A stretch of 32,910 bases of DNA from an uncultured Eubacteriales bacterium. GTDB taxonomy: Bacteria > Bacillota > Clostridia > Christensenellales > Aristaeellaceae. Location of the stretch: NCBI GenBank assembly GCA_902778995.1, contig CACYZW010000046.1, positions 1-32,910 of the forward strand, given 5' to 3'. A program made the position numbers and the translations under genes. The notes under the pieces were generated by a model. That model was not told the origin of the DNA. It saw only the letters and a list, made by a program, of their open reading frames with translations, and made no database searches. Below, piece after piece: positions 1 to 8,954 of this stretch. How positions within the stretch are numbered: the stretch's first letter is position 1; the number at the start of each line of letters is the position of its first letter.

Positions 1-1293
1 GATATTCTTTTCCTTGATCATCGGCTGGGACAGGTTCACGAGGTTTTCCACCGTCTCAACGATCGAGAAGGTCAGCGGGCTGAGGGTCAGCTTTCCGCTT
101 TCGACCTTGGAAATGTCCAGAATATCGTTGATGAGCGTGAGAAGATGGTTGCTGGCCATCGTGATCTTCCGCAGGTATTCTCCCATCGATTCCGTGTCGC
201 CGAGGTTCTTTTCCGCGATGGTCGTAAGGCCGATGATCGCGTTCATGGGCGTGCGAATATCGTGGGACATCGTGGAGAGAAAATCGGTCTTCGCCTTGTT
301 GGCCGCTGCCGCCTCCCTGGCTGCCGCCTGCAGCTTTTTGTTGAAGGTAAGCATGACCGCCAGGTCAAACACGAACAGTATCAGCAGGCCCGAGGAGACA
401 AAGCCGATCAGCAGCCAGTTTTCGCTGCTCACGCTCAGATCCTTCATCGGCATGAAGCTCAGAAGCGTCCATCCCCCTGCCGCGTCAACCGGGGTATAGG
501 CGAGTATGCATTCCTCGCCGCGGGAGTTCAGCATGGTGAAGGAGCCGGTCGACGAGGTGATTTTCTTGAAGAACGCCTGTGCGGAGGCGGGGTCAATCGC
601 GTTGTACGACCTGTAAAACTCAAAGAAACTGGCATTTTTGAAGGAATGGCCCTTGATGATATAATCGCCGTTCGCGTCGATCATGGAAAGCTCTGCGTTT
701 TCAAACTCCTCCTGGGGGAAGACCCACTTCTGTTCCAGCTCTGACAGCGGCAGCACGCGCAGCAATATGGCGCTTCGGGGATTGCCGGTCTGCGGATCAT
801 GGACCGTTATATTATTGCAGAAGGCTATGGACTGTTCGCCGTTGACGGGGTTCGTATAGGCGCGGGATATGTTGATGGATTCCCCTATGTCGTGGATCCA
901 GCTCACGTCGTTCAGCAGCTCCATCCGCTCGTAAGTGACGGAATAGTCGTCGGAGGTATCGTGCATCGCTCTCGTGGACAGGCCGGACAGCGTATCAAGG
1001 TACACGATATGCGCCGAGGCGTTCGGCAGCACGTGGGAAATCCGAATGAAGGAAATGGCCTCCTCGATGGTCATGTCCTTGCTGTTGATATAGCGCGCCC
1101 ACACATCGCAGATGCGCTGCTCGCCCGCCAGATAATTCTCGGTGACATGCTCCATGGCGATTGTGGTGTTCTCAAAATGCTCTATCTGCCTTTGTATTGT
1201 TTTCCTGTTCGTAGAGCTGGAATAGAGGACCACGAAGGACAGCATGGCGATCATGATGAGCACGTTGACGATAATGACCCCGTTTTTCTTCAC
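1..1293 (-). CDS. Membrane sensor histidine kinase (3' part lies outside the window)
   Basis: This reading frame stays open through base 1, so only the first 431 codons are visible. The start is GTG at 1293, with GAAGGGGGG upstream and an in-frame TAA two codons before it. It has a membrane helix at about residues 5-22, an extracytoplasmic sensor of about 265 residues (dCache-like by size and position, by inference), a second helix at about 290-315 and a HisKA dimerisation/phosphoacceptor domain. The H-box reads SHDIRTPMNAIIG with His344 as phospho-acceptor, followed by the LINDILDISKVESGKL segment. The H-box style is typical of hybrid kinases, so a catalytic domain and probably a receiver should follow beyond the window. 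It is the third leftward gene after the binding protein and diguanylate cyclase, 131 bases downstream of the latter. The ligand is unknown. Confidence 0.9.
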   Translation of the reverse strand, partial: MKKNGVIIVNVLIMIAMLSFVVLYSSSTNRKTIQRQIEHFENTTIAMEHVTENYLAGEQRICDVWARYINSKDMTIEEAISFIRISHVLPNASAHIVYLDTLSGLSTRAMHDTSDDYSVTYERMELLNDVSWIHDIGESINISRAYTNPVNGEQSIAFCNNITVHDPQTGNPRSAILLRVLPLSELEQKWVFPQEEFENAELSMIDANGDYIIKGHSFKNASFFEFYRSYNAIDPASAQAFFKKITSSTGSFTMLNSRGEECILAYTPVDAAGGWTLLSFMPMKDLSVSSENWLLIGFVSSGLLILFVFDLAVMLTFNKKLQAAAREAAAANKAKTDFLSTMSHDIRTPMNAIIGLTTIAEKNLGDTESMGEYLRKITMASNHLLTLINDILDISKVESGKLTLSPLTFSIVETVENLVNLSQPMIKEKNI

Positions 1294-1424
1294 TGCGCTT
1301 TACGCCCCCCTTCGTAAATCCTTTCCCAAACGCATCAGCGCTATTTGAGTCAGGCGTATCAATGGCTTACGCACTCATCTCACCTGTAACCGCCGCGTCT
1401 GTCCGCCGGCGCATGGCCCGTCAA

Positions 1425-2891
1425 TCAGATGCGACTTGGCGATGCGCCCATGGCCTTGAGTTCCTTCTTGCGTTCATACATCATCCGATCCGCCCGGTCA
1501 AAAATGTCGCGCAGCTGTTGATCCCCTTGGTTCAGGACGGAGTAGCCCACCGAAATGACCACGGAATTCTTTTTGATGTTCGCTTCCACCTGACGGTTCA
1601 GCTCGGCGATCACATCGCGCATCGTTTCATAGCCCCTTCCCTGAAGGAGGACGACAAATTCGTCGCCGCCTATCCTGAATACTGCGCCGTGCTTGAAATA
1701 ATTGCAGATCATCGCGCAGGCGTCCTTGATCAGCTGATCCCCGGCCGCGTGGCCCCGCGTATCGTTGACGTGCTTCAGCCCGTTGATGTCGCAGACCACG
1801 ACCCCCAGCGCCTGCAATTCTCCCGACTGTATCCGCCCGTTGAGCACCGCTTCGTTTTCGGAATAAGCGTGCTTGTTCCGAACGCCGGTCAAGGAATCCG
1901 TATTCGCCATGTTGCGGAAGACCCTGCTGTTTTCCTCCTCCGCCAAGAGCTTCGCCTTGGAAAGGCTTCTGATCTGGAAGAGGATGATTATGGCAAGCGT
2001 CAATGTCGAAACCAGCGTGAAGATGATCAGGGACTTGCTGGTTTCAAGGTATTTTTTGCTGATGCCCTGGATTCGATCCTGTATGACGCTCTCGTGAATC
2101 AGTACCGCCATCTCCCAGCCCGTGCCCTGGATCGGAACATAATACAGCGTCTCGTGGGTGTTGCCGGAGACAAACGAAAGGTTTCCCTCCTTCTCGTTTG
2201 AAAAGTTCCCCTGGATTTCCTCCAGGACATCCTCCGAAACGATGCCCCTGACAGCCTTTAACAGGTTGTGATCCGAGATCACGGGCCCCAGCTCGGTGCC
2301 GGACAGGTTGGCGCCGCTCTTTGAGTACAGGGCGAAATGGGTCCTGCCCTGATCGTCAAACGCCAGCAGATCGACGATATCCTGGATGTCGAACTGGTCC
2401 GGCGTCGGTATCACCAGGCACAGCTGCTTGGAGGAACCGTAGAGGGAAACGGTGCTGATGGTTCGACTTTTCTTCTCCTCGCCGGACAGAAAACTGTGTC
2501 GGCTTCTGCCGGTATAGGTCGTATATCGCGTGTAAACGATGTCGTCTTCATCGACCAGCGCAAACCGGTTGAGGCTCAGCAGCGATTCGACCTTGCCGAT
2601 CGTATTGCGCAATTCATCCTGCGACCCGATCTGTTCCCCGTCAATGAACGTAACGGCTTTTTCCATCTCATCGAAGCTGTCGTTGATCAGGTTTGTGATG
2701 GCCTTTGCGCGGCGGTCCGCCATTGCCTCAAGGTAGAAGGCGCTGACCGCAGAGACCGCCTCGTCCGTCGCGGCAGCGGCCTGTTTTGATTCCCATATGG
2801 TATTGGCCGTTATCGACGCCATGATCAACAGGCTGCCTATGACGGCTGTCAGGACAATCATCTTTTTGGTTATCATTATTTTATGTGCCAT
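1425..2891 (-). CDS. Membrane-anchored diguanylate cyclase (sensor-GGDEF)
   Basis: Predicted to make cyclic di-GMP from two GTP. The 488-residue protein has a membrane helix near residues 11-30, an extracytoplasmic sensor of about 255 residues, a second helix near 288-308 and a C-terminal GGDEF domain. The signature RIGGDEF is intact (GGDEF at about 408-412), as is the upstream CDINGLKHVND metal/nucleotide segment, so catalysis is expected. No RxxD inhibitory site is seen at the usual place before GGDEF, so product feedback may be absent. Its ATG overlaps the upstream gene's stop as TGATG, which indicates translational coupling to the binding-protein gene; a GTG one codon earlier (2894) is the alternative start. 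The pairing suggests that the lipoprotein feeds ligand information to this enzyme, but that is inference. Confidence 0.92.
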   Translation of the reverse strand: MAHKIMITKKMIVLTAVIGSLLIMASITANTIWESKQAAAATDEAVSAVSAFYLEAMADRRAKAITNLINDSFDEMEKAVTFIDGEQIGSQDELRNTIGKVESLLSLNRFALVDEDDIVYTRYTTYTGRSRHSFLSGEEKKSRTISTVSLYGSSKQLCLVIPTPDQFDIQDIVDLLAFDDQGRTHFALYSKSGANLSGTELGPVISDHNLLKAVRGIVSEDVLEEIQGNFSNEKEGNLSFVSGNTHETLYYVPIQGTGWEMAVLIHESVIQDRIQGISKKYLETSKSLIIFTLVSTLTLAIIILFQIRSLSKAKLLAEEENSRVFRNMANTDSLTGVRNKHAYSENEAVLNGRIQSGELQALGVVVCDINGLKHVNDTRGHAAGDQLIKDACAMICNYFKHGAVFRIGGDEFVVLLQGRGYETMRDVIAELNRQVEANIKKNSVVISVGYSVLNQGDQQLRDIFDRADRMMYERKKELKAMGASPSRI

Positions 2892-4012
2892 CACATTTCA
2901 CCGTACAGCAGTTCAAGCATCAAAGCCGCGTTTTTCTGAAAGATTATTGTCGTGATCTCATCTGTTTTCTCCGGGAACAGTTCGCCGGCCTGATTCCCGT
3001 CCGCGATTTTCACGGCTGTCTGGATGGTATCAAAGCCGATGGAATAACAATCCTGTACGCCGAGGCAATAGATCACGCCGTCGTCCAAATAGCGCAGGGC
3101 CTCCTCGTCGTGATCCATGCCCACGATAACGGCGTTGCTGCCCTTTTCTGTGATCGCCCTGGCGGCTCCGACGGGGTTGCTCATGTTACAGCAGATGATG
3201 CCGTCGAGATCCGGGCATTTCTCCAGGATCCCGAGGGTCAGATCATAGGCGATATCCACGGAATCCATGTCATATTCCGTGGCGACGATCTCCATATCGC
3301 CGTATTTGGCGATGGTATCCCTTGCGCCCCGCGCCCGGTCCTCATGGCAGGGCGCGCCGACGCTTCCCACGAGAATTGCAACCTTTCCCTTGTACCCCAG
3401 CTTTTCGCAAATCGCCTCCGTAAGGTCTGCGCCGTCCCGGTAATTGTGGGTATTGCCCACATAGGCGATTCTTTTGCAGCCTGCGGCGGCGTCGGAGCTT
3501 GAAAAGGTCATGACCTTCGTGCCGGAATCCACCATCTCATCGAGCAGCGGCGATATGATGCGCTCGTCCGCGACATCCACGCCGATCACATCGTAGTCCT
3601 TCTGTTCGGCGGCAAGCAGCTTTTTCTTCTGGTCTTCGGCGGAGGCCACGTCCGGCGCCATGTATTCATAGGTAATCGTTATGCCCTTGTCCAGAAATTG
3701 CCTCTGGGCTTCCTCCATCCCAAGCGCCACCGCGTCCCACCAGGGGTGTACGGTCTTGTATGTAAAATAGAAATTGTAATGGTCCTTCAGCGGCACATAG
3801 GCGTCCAGCTCATGCTCGAAGTCCACCGCGCTGCGCACGGACTCGTCCGAACCGGTTGAAATGGCCGGCGCTTCGGCGCTTGCGCCCAAATTGTCTGAAG
3901 GCACATCGTCGCCTGAACCGGAAGCGGGGGAGGCCAGGGAACAGGCCGCGAAAATGAACGCCGCAATCAATGCGGAAATTAACAGACCCGTCAGCTTTCC
4001 GATTCCTGGCAT
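2891..4012 (-). CDS. Sugar-type periplasmic-binding lipoprotein (RbsB/LsrB-like fold)
   Basis: A 373-residue substrate-binding protein of the Peripla_BP_4 type. The chosen start is ATG at 4012, preceded by AAAGGTGGAGG. It gives a basic N-terminus, a hydrophobic helix and a lipobox ending FAAC, with Cys24 as the lipidation site. A longer frame beginning at 4123 has no good ribosome site and would bury the signal peptide. After a linker rich in Ser, Gly and Asp, the ligand-binding fold starts at YFTYKTVHPWW and continues with the typical alternating segments (AILVGSVGAPC, GIICCNMSNPVG, VIVGMDHDEEAL). No ABC permease or ATPase is nearby. It is instead coupled to a diguanylate cyclase, so a sensory role is more likely than bulk uptake. 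Ligand unknown; a sugar or AI-2-like molecule is possible. Confidence 0.88.
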   Translation of the reverse strand: MPGIGKLTGLLISALIAAFIFAACSLASPASGSGDDVPSDNLGASAEAPAISTGSDESVRSAVDFEHELDAYVPLKDHYNFYFTYKTVHPWWDAVALGMEEAQRQFLDKGITITYEYMAPDVASAEDQKKKLLAAEQKDYDVIGVDVADERIISPLLDEMVDSGTKVMTFSSSDAAAGCKRIAYVGNTHNYRDGADLTEAICEKLGYKGKVAILVGSVGAPCHEDRARGARDTIAKYGDMEIVATEYDMDSVDIAYDLTLGILEKCPDLDGIICCNMSNPVGAARAITEKGSNAVIVGMDHDEEALRYLDDGVIYCLGVQDCYSIGFDTIQTAVKIADGNQAGELFPEKTDEITTIIFQKNAALMLELLYGEM

Positions 4013-4149
4013 TTGTATCCTCCACCTTTCCGCGACAGGCGCCGCAGCGGCATGAAACAGCGTGCCTGCGTGCGATATCCTGCTATGCGGTACCGACTTC
4101 ACGCAGAATCGACTGTTATCCATCGTGCATCCTATAAATCACCGTGTCC

Positions 4150-4178
4150 ATTATAACAGATAAATGGCGAGTTGTCCA
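4150..4178 (-). promoter_or_regulatory. Predicted sigma-A promoter of the leftward binding-protein operon
   Basis: Read on the minus strand, TGGACA (4178-4173) and TATAAT (4155-4150) are separated by 17 bases, one mismatch from consensus at -35 and perfect at -10. Transcription would start near 4143, leaving a leader of about 130 bases before the lipoprotein start codon. Confidence 0.7.
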
Positions 4179-4208
4179 CTTGAAAATGGGAATAACCTGC
4201 TTATCGAG

Positions 4209-4363
4209 CGCCCGGAAAACTGCACAGTGTGCTGTTTTTAGCGAGATGGGGCCGGCAAGCCCTTAGGGAACAGGGTACAGGGACAGCGAACGCCCGGAAA
4301 ACAGTCCAGTGGACTGTTTTCAGAGAGCTGGGGCCGGCAGGCCCATGGAAACAGGGAACAGGA
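4209..4363. repeat. Two tandem imperfect repeats (period 82), each with a hairpin-forming palindrome
   Basis: Unit 1 begins at 4209 and unit 2 at 4291; both start CGCCCGGAAAAC. Each unit holds an inverted repeat, then GGGGCCGGCA-GCCC, then AACAGGG-type runs. The unit 2 palindrome (4297-4321) has two perfect 12-base arms around one central base. The unit 1 palindrome (4216-4238) is imperfect, with GCACA-G-TGTGC at its core. The repeats sit between the two divergent promoters. They look like an interspersed REP-type element or a regulatory hairpin pair rather than coding DNA. The remainder of 4013-4550 holds the two promoters and untranslated leaders, and no other gene is seen. Confidence 0.8.
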
Positions 4364-4472
4364 ATAGTGGCTACTGTTCGTTCTGATGAATCCATTGGAA
4401 CAGAATATATCAAAGGACACTACGCTGTAACGACACATTCATGGGCGAGCCGTGTCGGGAAACAGAAAATAC

Positions 4473-4502
4473 TTGACAGTATTATGGAAACGGGTCTAAA
4501 AT
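4473..4502 (+). promoter_or_regulatory. Predicted sigma-A promoter of the rightward transporter-signalling operon
   Basis: TTGACA (4473-4478) and TAAAAT (4497-4502) lie 18 bases apart. The leader to the GTG start at 4551 would be about 40 bases and carries the ribosome site GGAGGGG at 4538-4544. Confidence 0.72.
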
Positions 4503-4550
4503 ATAGGCAACGGAATATGGCTTTTCAGCTGCAATACGGAGGGGAATGCT

Positions 4551-7500
4551 GTGGAGAAACAGAAGCCAGAGAGCGGAAAAAGCACGACGTTACAGCCCTA
4601 CCTTTCGCCGCTGGCCGTATGGGCCTTATCGGTGGGCTCGGCCATCGGCTGGGGGTCCCTTGTCGTCACCAGTCGGACCTACCTTTCCCAGGCGGGGCCG
4701 CTGGGCTCCATCCTCGGCCTGCTGATCGGTTTTGCCATGATGCTGATGGTGGCGAATCACTATCATTATTTGAACATGCACTATCCAGGCACAGGCGGGC
4801 TGTACAACTATGTGAAGCATATCTTCGGCTATGACCGCGCCTTCCTCGTCGCCTGGTTCATGTTCCTGGTCTACATTTCCATATTCTGGGCCAACGCCAC
4901 GAGCATCCCGCTGTTTGCGCGGTATTTCCTCCGGGGCGTCTTTAAGGTCGGATATCTGTACACCATCTTCGGCTACGAGGTCTATCTGGGCGAGGCGCTG
5001 GTGACGCTGTTGTCCATCGCCCTGATCGGACTGCTTTGCGCAAAGACCAAGCGGGGAACCGCGCGCATCATGGTGGTGCTGGCGCTGCTGTTTACCGCGG
5101 GCATCACGGTATGCTTTGCGGTGGCCATGGCGGGTCACGGCGCTTCCGGGATGACCATGGACCCTGCCTTTGTCCCGGATAAAGCCGTTCTGTGGCAGGT
5201 CGTGCGCATCGCGTTCATATCGCCCTGGGCCTTTATCGGCTTTGAAAGCGTGTCCCATTCCACCGATGAGTATCACTTCAAGCACAGCGCCCTGTTCCGC
5301 GTGCTGGTGATTTCCCTGATCGTTACCACGGCGCTGTATATCTTCGTGATATTGCTGAGCATTACCGCCTACCCGGAGGGCTGCTCCAGCTGGCTGGATT
5401 ACATCACCCGCCTGGACGAGTTCGAGGGCATCGCAGGGCTTCCGGCCTTCTATGCCGCCAACCATTACCTCGGCTCTACCGGCGTCTACATCCTGATGGC
5501 CTCTCTGCTGGCGCTGGTGATCACCAGCCTGATCGGTATGCTGCGTGCCGTCAGCCGCCTGTGCTTCGCCATCGCGCAGGACGGCATTCTCCCCAAGCGC
5601 TTTGCCGAGCTCAGCGGGAACCAGATCCCGGTCAGGGCCATCCTGCTGGTGCTCGTCGTCTCCCTGCCCATACCCTTCCTCGGCAGGACCGCCATCGGCT
5701 GGATCGTGGATACCACCACCATCGGCGCCGTCATACTCTACGGCTTCGCCTCCGCGGCTGTTCTCAAGCTGTCAAAGCAGGAAAGCAACAAAAAACAGCA
5801 GTTCGTCAGCGGCATATGCATGTTTATCATGGCCGCCTTCATCATATTCCTCCTCTTCCCGAGCGCCTTTGCCGACTACACCATCGCCACCGAGACCTAT
5901 GTGCTCATAGCCGTGTGGTCCATCCTCGGCCTGTGCTTCTTCCAGTATGTCATACGCAGGGACCACGCCCGGAATTTCGGCAAGGCCATCATCGTGTGGA
6001 TCGCCCTGCTGGCCTTCATCGTGCTGATGGCGATGACTTGGGCGGAGCGGCTGAACGAGGAAAGGGAAAACAAGGTGGTGGAGGAAATCGCCGTCTATAT
6101 GGATGAGATGAAGGACGGGAGCACCACGCCGGCGGAAAGGGATGAATTCCTGGCCGTACAGCGCCAGCGCCTGCACTCGGCGGACAATACCAGCGTTATG
6201 GTCATCGCCGCGCTGTTCGGCATATCCCTCGTCGTCATGATCGGCAACCACATTTCCCTGCAAAAATGGGAAAAGAAGGCCAATCAGGAGCGCGACCAGG
6301 CGCGCACCGTCGCCTTCACAGACCCCATGACCGGCGTCAAAAGCAAGCACGCTTTCCTGATGAAGCAGAAGGAGTTTGACGCCCGGATCGCCAGCAACGA
6401 GATGGACCCCTTTGCGGTGGTCGTCTGCGACGTCAATGGCCTGAAGGTCATCAACGACACCCTGGGCCATAAGGCGGGCGACGAGTACATACTCAAGGCC
6501 AGCAGGATGATCTGCGATATCTTCCAGCACAGCCCGGTATACCGCACGGGCGGCGATGAATTCGTGGTGATACTGAACGGACGCGATTACCTCATCCGCA
6601 AGGAACTGGTGCTGGCCCTGCACGACCGCTCGGTGGAGCATATCAGCACGAAGGAAGTCGTCATTTCAGGCGGCCTTTCGGAGTATAACGCCGGCAAGGA
6701 CGCCAGCTTCCACGAAGTATTTGAGCGCGCCGACAGCCTGATGTACGAGGAAAAGAAGCTGCTGAAGGGCATGGGCGCCATCTCGCGGGAGGACGTCGAG
6801 GAAGAGGCCCCCAAGCAGATGTTCGCGCTGGACAAGGGCGCTGAGATCCTGAACCTCAAACGCCGGGTCCTCATCGTCGAGGACGAAAAGGTCAACCAGA
6901 TGATACTCGGCGAAATACTCGGCGAAGGCTACGAGCTGCTGTACGCCTCCGACGGCGCCGAAGCCCTGGAGCAGATCAAGCTGCACAAGGACGATATGAC
7001 GCTGGTGCTGCTGGATCTGCAGATGCCGAGGATGAGCGGCATGGAAGTCCTGAAGGTCATGAAGGAGGAAGAGGAGCTCAGCCACATTCCGGTAATCGTG
7101 ATGACCGCCGACCAGAGCGCCGAGGTGGAATGCCTCAAGATCGGGGCCATCGACTTCATTCCCAAGCCCTATCCCTCCTGGGAGATCGTCCAGGCCCGCG
7201 TCAATCGCTGCATCGAGCTTTTCGAGAAGCGCAATATCATACAGTCCACGGAGCGCGACAGCCTGACCAACCTGTTCAATCTCGAATACTTCCTCCGCTA
7301 TGTGCGGATGTACGACCAGCACTATCCCGAAATGCCGATGGACGCCATCGTGCTGGACGTCAACCACTTCCATATGCTCAACGAGCGCTACGGCAAGCAG
7401 TACGGCGACAGCGTCCTCGCCCGCATCGGCAAGCAGATCCGCCAGGTATCCCGGGAGGTCGGCGGCGTGGGATGCCGCCGGGGCGCGGACACCTTCCTCA

Positions 7501-8927
7501 TCTATTGCCCGCACAGGGAGGATTACGCCGCCATACTGGACAAGGCCTCCGAAAACCTTGTGGACGAGAACACGTCCGGGAACCGGGTCCGGCTGCGCAT
7601 GGGCGTGTACTCCCAGGTCGACAAATCGCTGGAGATCGAGCGCCGCTTTGACTACGCGAAGATCGCCGCGAACACCGTCAAGAGCGGATATCAGAAGGCC
7701 ATCGGCATCTACGACAGCGAAATGCACGAAGCCGCGCTGTACAGGGAGCGCCTTCTGGAGGACTTCAGGCCGTCCCTGGAGAGCGGCCGCTTCATGGTCT
7801 TCTTCCAGCCCAAGTTCGATATCCGTCCCGAAAAGCCCATACTGTCCAGCGCGGAGGCGCTGGTGCGGTGGGATCACCCCGAGCTGGGCATGATCAGTCC
7901 CGGCGTATTCATCCCCCTGCTGGAGGACAACGGCCTGATCCTGGAGCTCGACCGATACGTGTGGCGTGAAACCGCGTCAAGAATACGGGATTGGAAGGAT
8001 CGCTTCGGCTATTCCGTGCCGGTGTCGGTGAACGTGTCCCGAATCGATATGCTGACGCCGAACCTGAAGAATATCTTCAAGGAGATCCTGGAAGCCTATC
8101 GCCTCGACGCGGAGGACCTGGTGCTTGAGATCACCGAGTCCGCCTATACCGGCGATTCCGATCAGGTCATATCCACGGCCAAGGAGCTGCGCGGCATGGG
8201 CATGGGCTTCCGCATCGAGATGGACGACTTCGGTACCGGCTATTCGTCGCTGGGCATGCTGTCGCACCTGCCCATCGACGCGCTGAAGCTGGACATGAGC
8301 TTCGTGCGCAGCGCCTTCGGCGAAAACCGGGACGTGCGCATGATCGAGCTGATCATCGACATCGCGGATTATCTGCATGTGCCCGTCGTGGCCGAGGGCG
8401 TGGAAACCGAGGAGCAGTATCTGGTGCTGAAGGCGATGGGCTGCGACATGGTGCAGGGCTATTTCTTCTCGAAGCCCGTGCCGCCTGAGGCCTTCGATCA
8501 TTTCCTGCTCGAACGGGGCAATGTGAAGGTCGAAATGACGCCCACGGAAAAGAAGACCTACATGAGCATCTCCAAGGCGCTGACCAGTGATTTCGAGAGC
8601 ATCTTCTATGTGGATGTCGTCACTGACTTCTACCTTGAGTTCTTCACGGGCGAGGACGGCGACCTCAAGATCCGTCCCGGCGGGGCTGACTTTTTCGAGG
8701 AGGCCCGGGAGAAGCTGCTGAAGGACGTGTACGAGCCCGACGTGGAAAAGGTCAGACAGGCCACCGGCAAGGCAAACCTGATGCGCTGGACCGGCCAGCA
8801 GGAAACCGTCGCGCTGTCCTTCCGCAAGCTGAGGCAGGGCGTGCCGACGCCTTATTCGCTGCAAACCATCAAGACCCGGGAAAGCGACAACCACCACATC
8901 GTCATTGGCATACGACAGGAAAAATAA
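4551..8927 (+). CDS. APC-transporter-like sensor fused to GGDEF-REC-GGDEF-EAL
   Basis: A 1458-residue fusion starting at GTG 4551 behind GGAGGGG. Residues 1 to about 468 form a 12-helix amino-acid-permease-like (APC superfamily) domain that keeps the unwound TM1 motif GSAIGWG and the TM6 motif PWAFIGFE. Two further helices (about 477-495 and 546-566) flank a 50-residue loop. Next come an intact GGDEF domain (GGDEF at 667-671, no RxxD I-site), a receiver (LLDLQMP, phospho-Asp822, terminal FIPKPY), and a second GGDEF with a degenerate site (GADTF at 978-982). The EAL domain carries AEALVRW (Glu1102), SVNVSR, EITES, DDFGTGYSSLG and VAEGVETEEQ, so phosphodiesterase activity is expected. A C-terminal tail of about 125 residues is of unknown fold. 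The protein may both make and degrade c-di-GMP under control of transporter-domain ligand and receiver phosphorylation; that control is inferred. Confidence 0.93.
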   Translation: MEKQKPESGKSTTLQPYLSPLAVWALSVGSAIGWGSLVVTSRTYLSQAGPLGSILGLLIGFAMMLMVANHYHYLNMHYPGTGGLYNYVKHIFGYDRAFLVAWFMFLVYISIFWANATSIPLFARYFLRGVFKVGYLYTIFGYEVYLGEALVTLLSIALIGLLCAKTKRGTARIMVVLALLFTAGITVCFAVAMAGHGASGMTMDPAFVPDKAVLWQVVRIAFISPWAFIGFESVSHSTDEYHFKHSALFRVLVISLIVTTALYIFVILLSITAYPEGCSSWLDYITRLDEFEGIAGLPAFYAANHYLGSTGVYILMASLLALVITSLIGMLRAVSRLCFAIAQDGILPKRFAELSGNQIPVRAILLVLVVSLPIPFLGRTAIGWIVDTTTIGAVILYGFASAAVLKLSKQESNKKQQFVSGICMFIMAAFIIFLLFPSAFADYTIATETYVLIAVWSILGLCFFQYVIRRDHARNFGKAIIVWIALLAFIVLMAMTWAERLNEERENKVVEEIAVYMDEMKDGSTTPAERDEFLAVQRQRLHSADNTSVMVIAALFGISLVVMIGNHISLQKWEKKANQERDQARTVAFTDPMTGVKSKHAFLMKQKEFDARIASNEMDPFAVVVCDVNGLKVINDTLGHKAGDEYILKASRMICDIFQHSPVYRTGGDEFVVILNGRDYLIRKELVLALHDRSVEHISTKEVVISGGLSEYNAGKDASFHEVFERADSLMYEEKKLLKGMGAISREDVEEEAPKQMFALDKGAEILNLKRRVLIVEDEKVNQMILGEILGEGYELLYASDGAEALEQIKLHKDDMTLVLLDLQMPRMSGMEVLKVMKEEEELSHIPVIVMTADQSAEVECLKIGAIDFIPKPYPSWEIVQARVNRCIELFEKRNIIQSTERDSLTNLFNLEYFLRYVRMYDQHYPEMPMDAIVLDVNHFHMLNERYGKQYGDSVLARIGKQIRQVSREVGGVGCRRGADTFLIYCPHREDYAAILDKASENLVDENTSGNRVRLRMGVYSQVDKSLEIERRFDYAKIAANTVKSGYQKAIGIYDSEMHEAALYRERLLEDFRPSLESGRFMVFFQPKFDIRPEKPILSSAEALVRWDHPELGMISPGVFIPLLEDNGLILELDRYVWRETASRIRDWKDRFGYSVPVSVNVSRIDMLTPNLKNIFKEILEAYRLDAEDLVLEITESAYTGDSDQVISTAKELRGMGMGFRIEMDDFGTGYSSLGMLSHLPIDALKLDMSFVRSAFGENRDVRMIELIIDIADYLHVPVVAEGVETEEQYLVLKAMGCDMVQGYFFSKPVPPEAFDHFLLERGNVKVEMTPTEKKTYMSISKALTSDFESIFYVDVVTDFYLEFFTGEDGDLKIRPGGADFFEEAREKLLKDVYEPDVEKVRQATGKANLMRWTGQQETVALSFRKLRQGVPTPYSLQTIKTRESDNHHIVIGIRQEK

Positions 8928-8954
8928 CCGTATGATTGCGAGGAGGGATAGAAG

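Noticed and set aside
14-1317. Three rightward open frames of 160-200 codons
   Set aside because: They lie antisense to the histidine kinase reading frame, which carries a clear H-box and membrane helices; their composition is Arg/His-rich shadow sequence.
2891-4123. Longer start for the binding lipoprotein at 4123
   Set aside because: No ribosome site, and it would place the signal peptide and lipobox about 60 residues into the protein; ATG 4012 has a strong site.
4229-4834. Rightward frame of 201 codons and leftward short frames in the divergent control region
   Set aside because: They are generated by the tandem repeats and run into the start of the transporter gene in another frame.
6666-7877. 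Long leftward open frame of 403 codons
   Set aside because: Antisense to receiver, GGDEF and EAL domains with full motif sets; no ribosome site or family motifs of its own.
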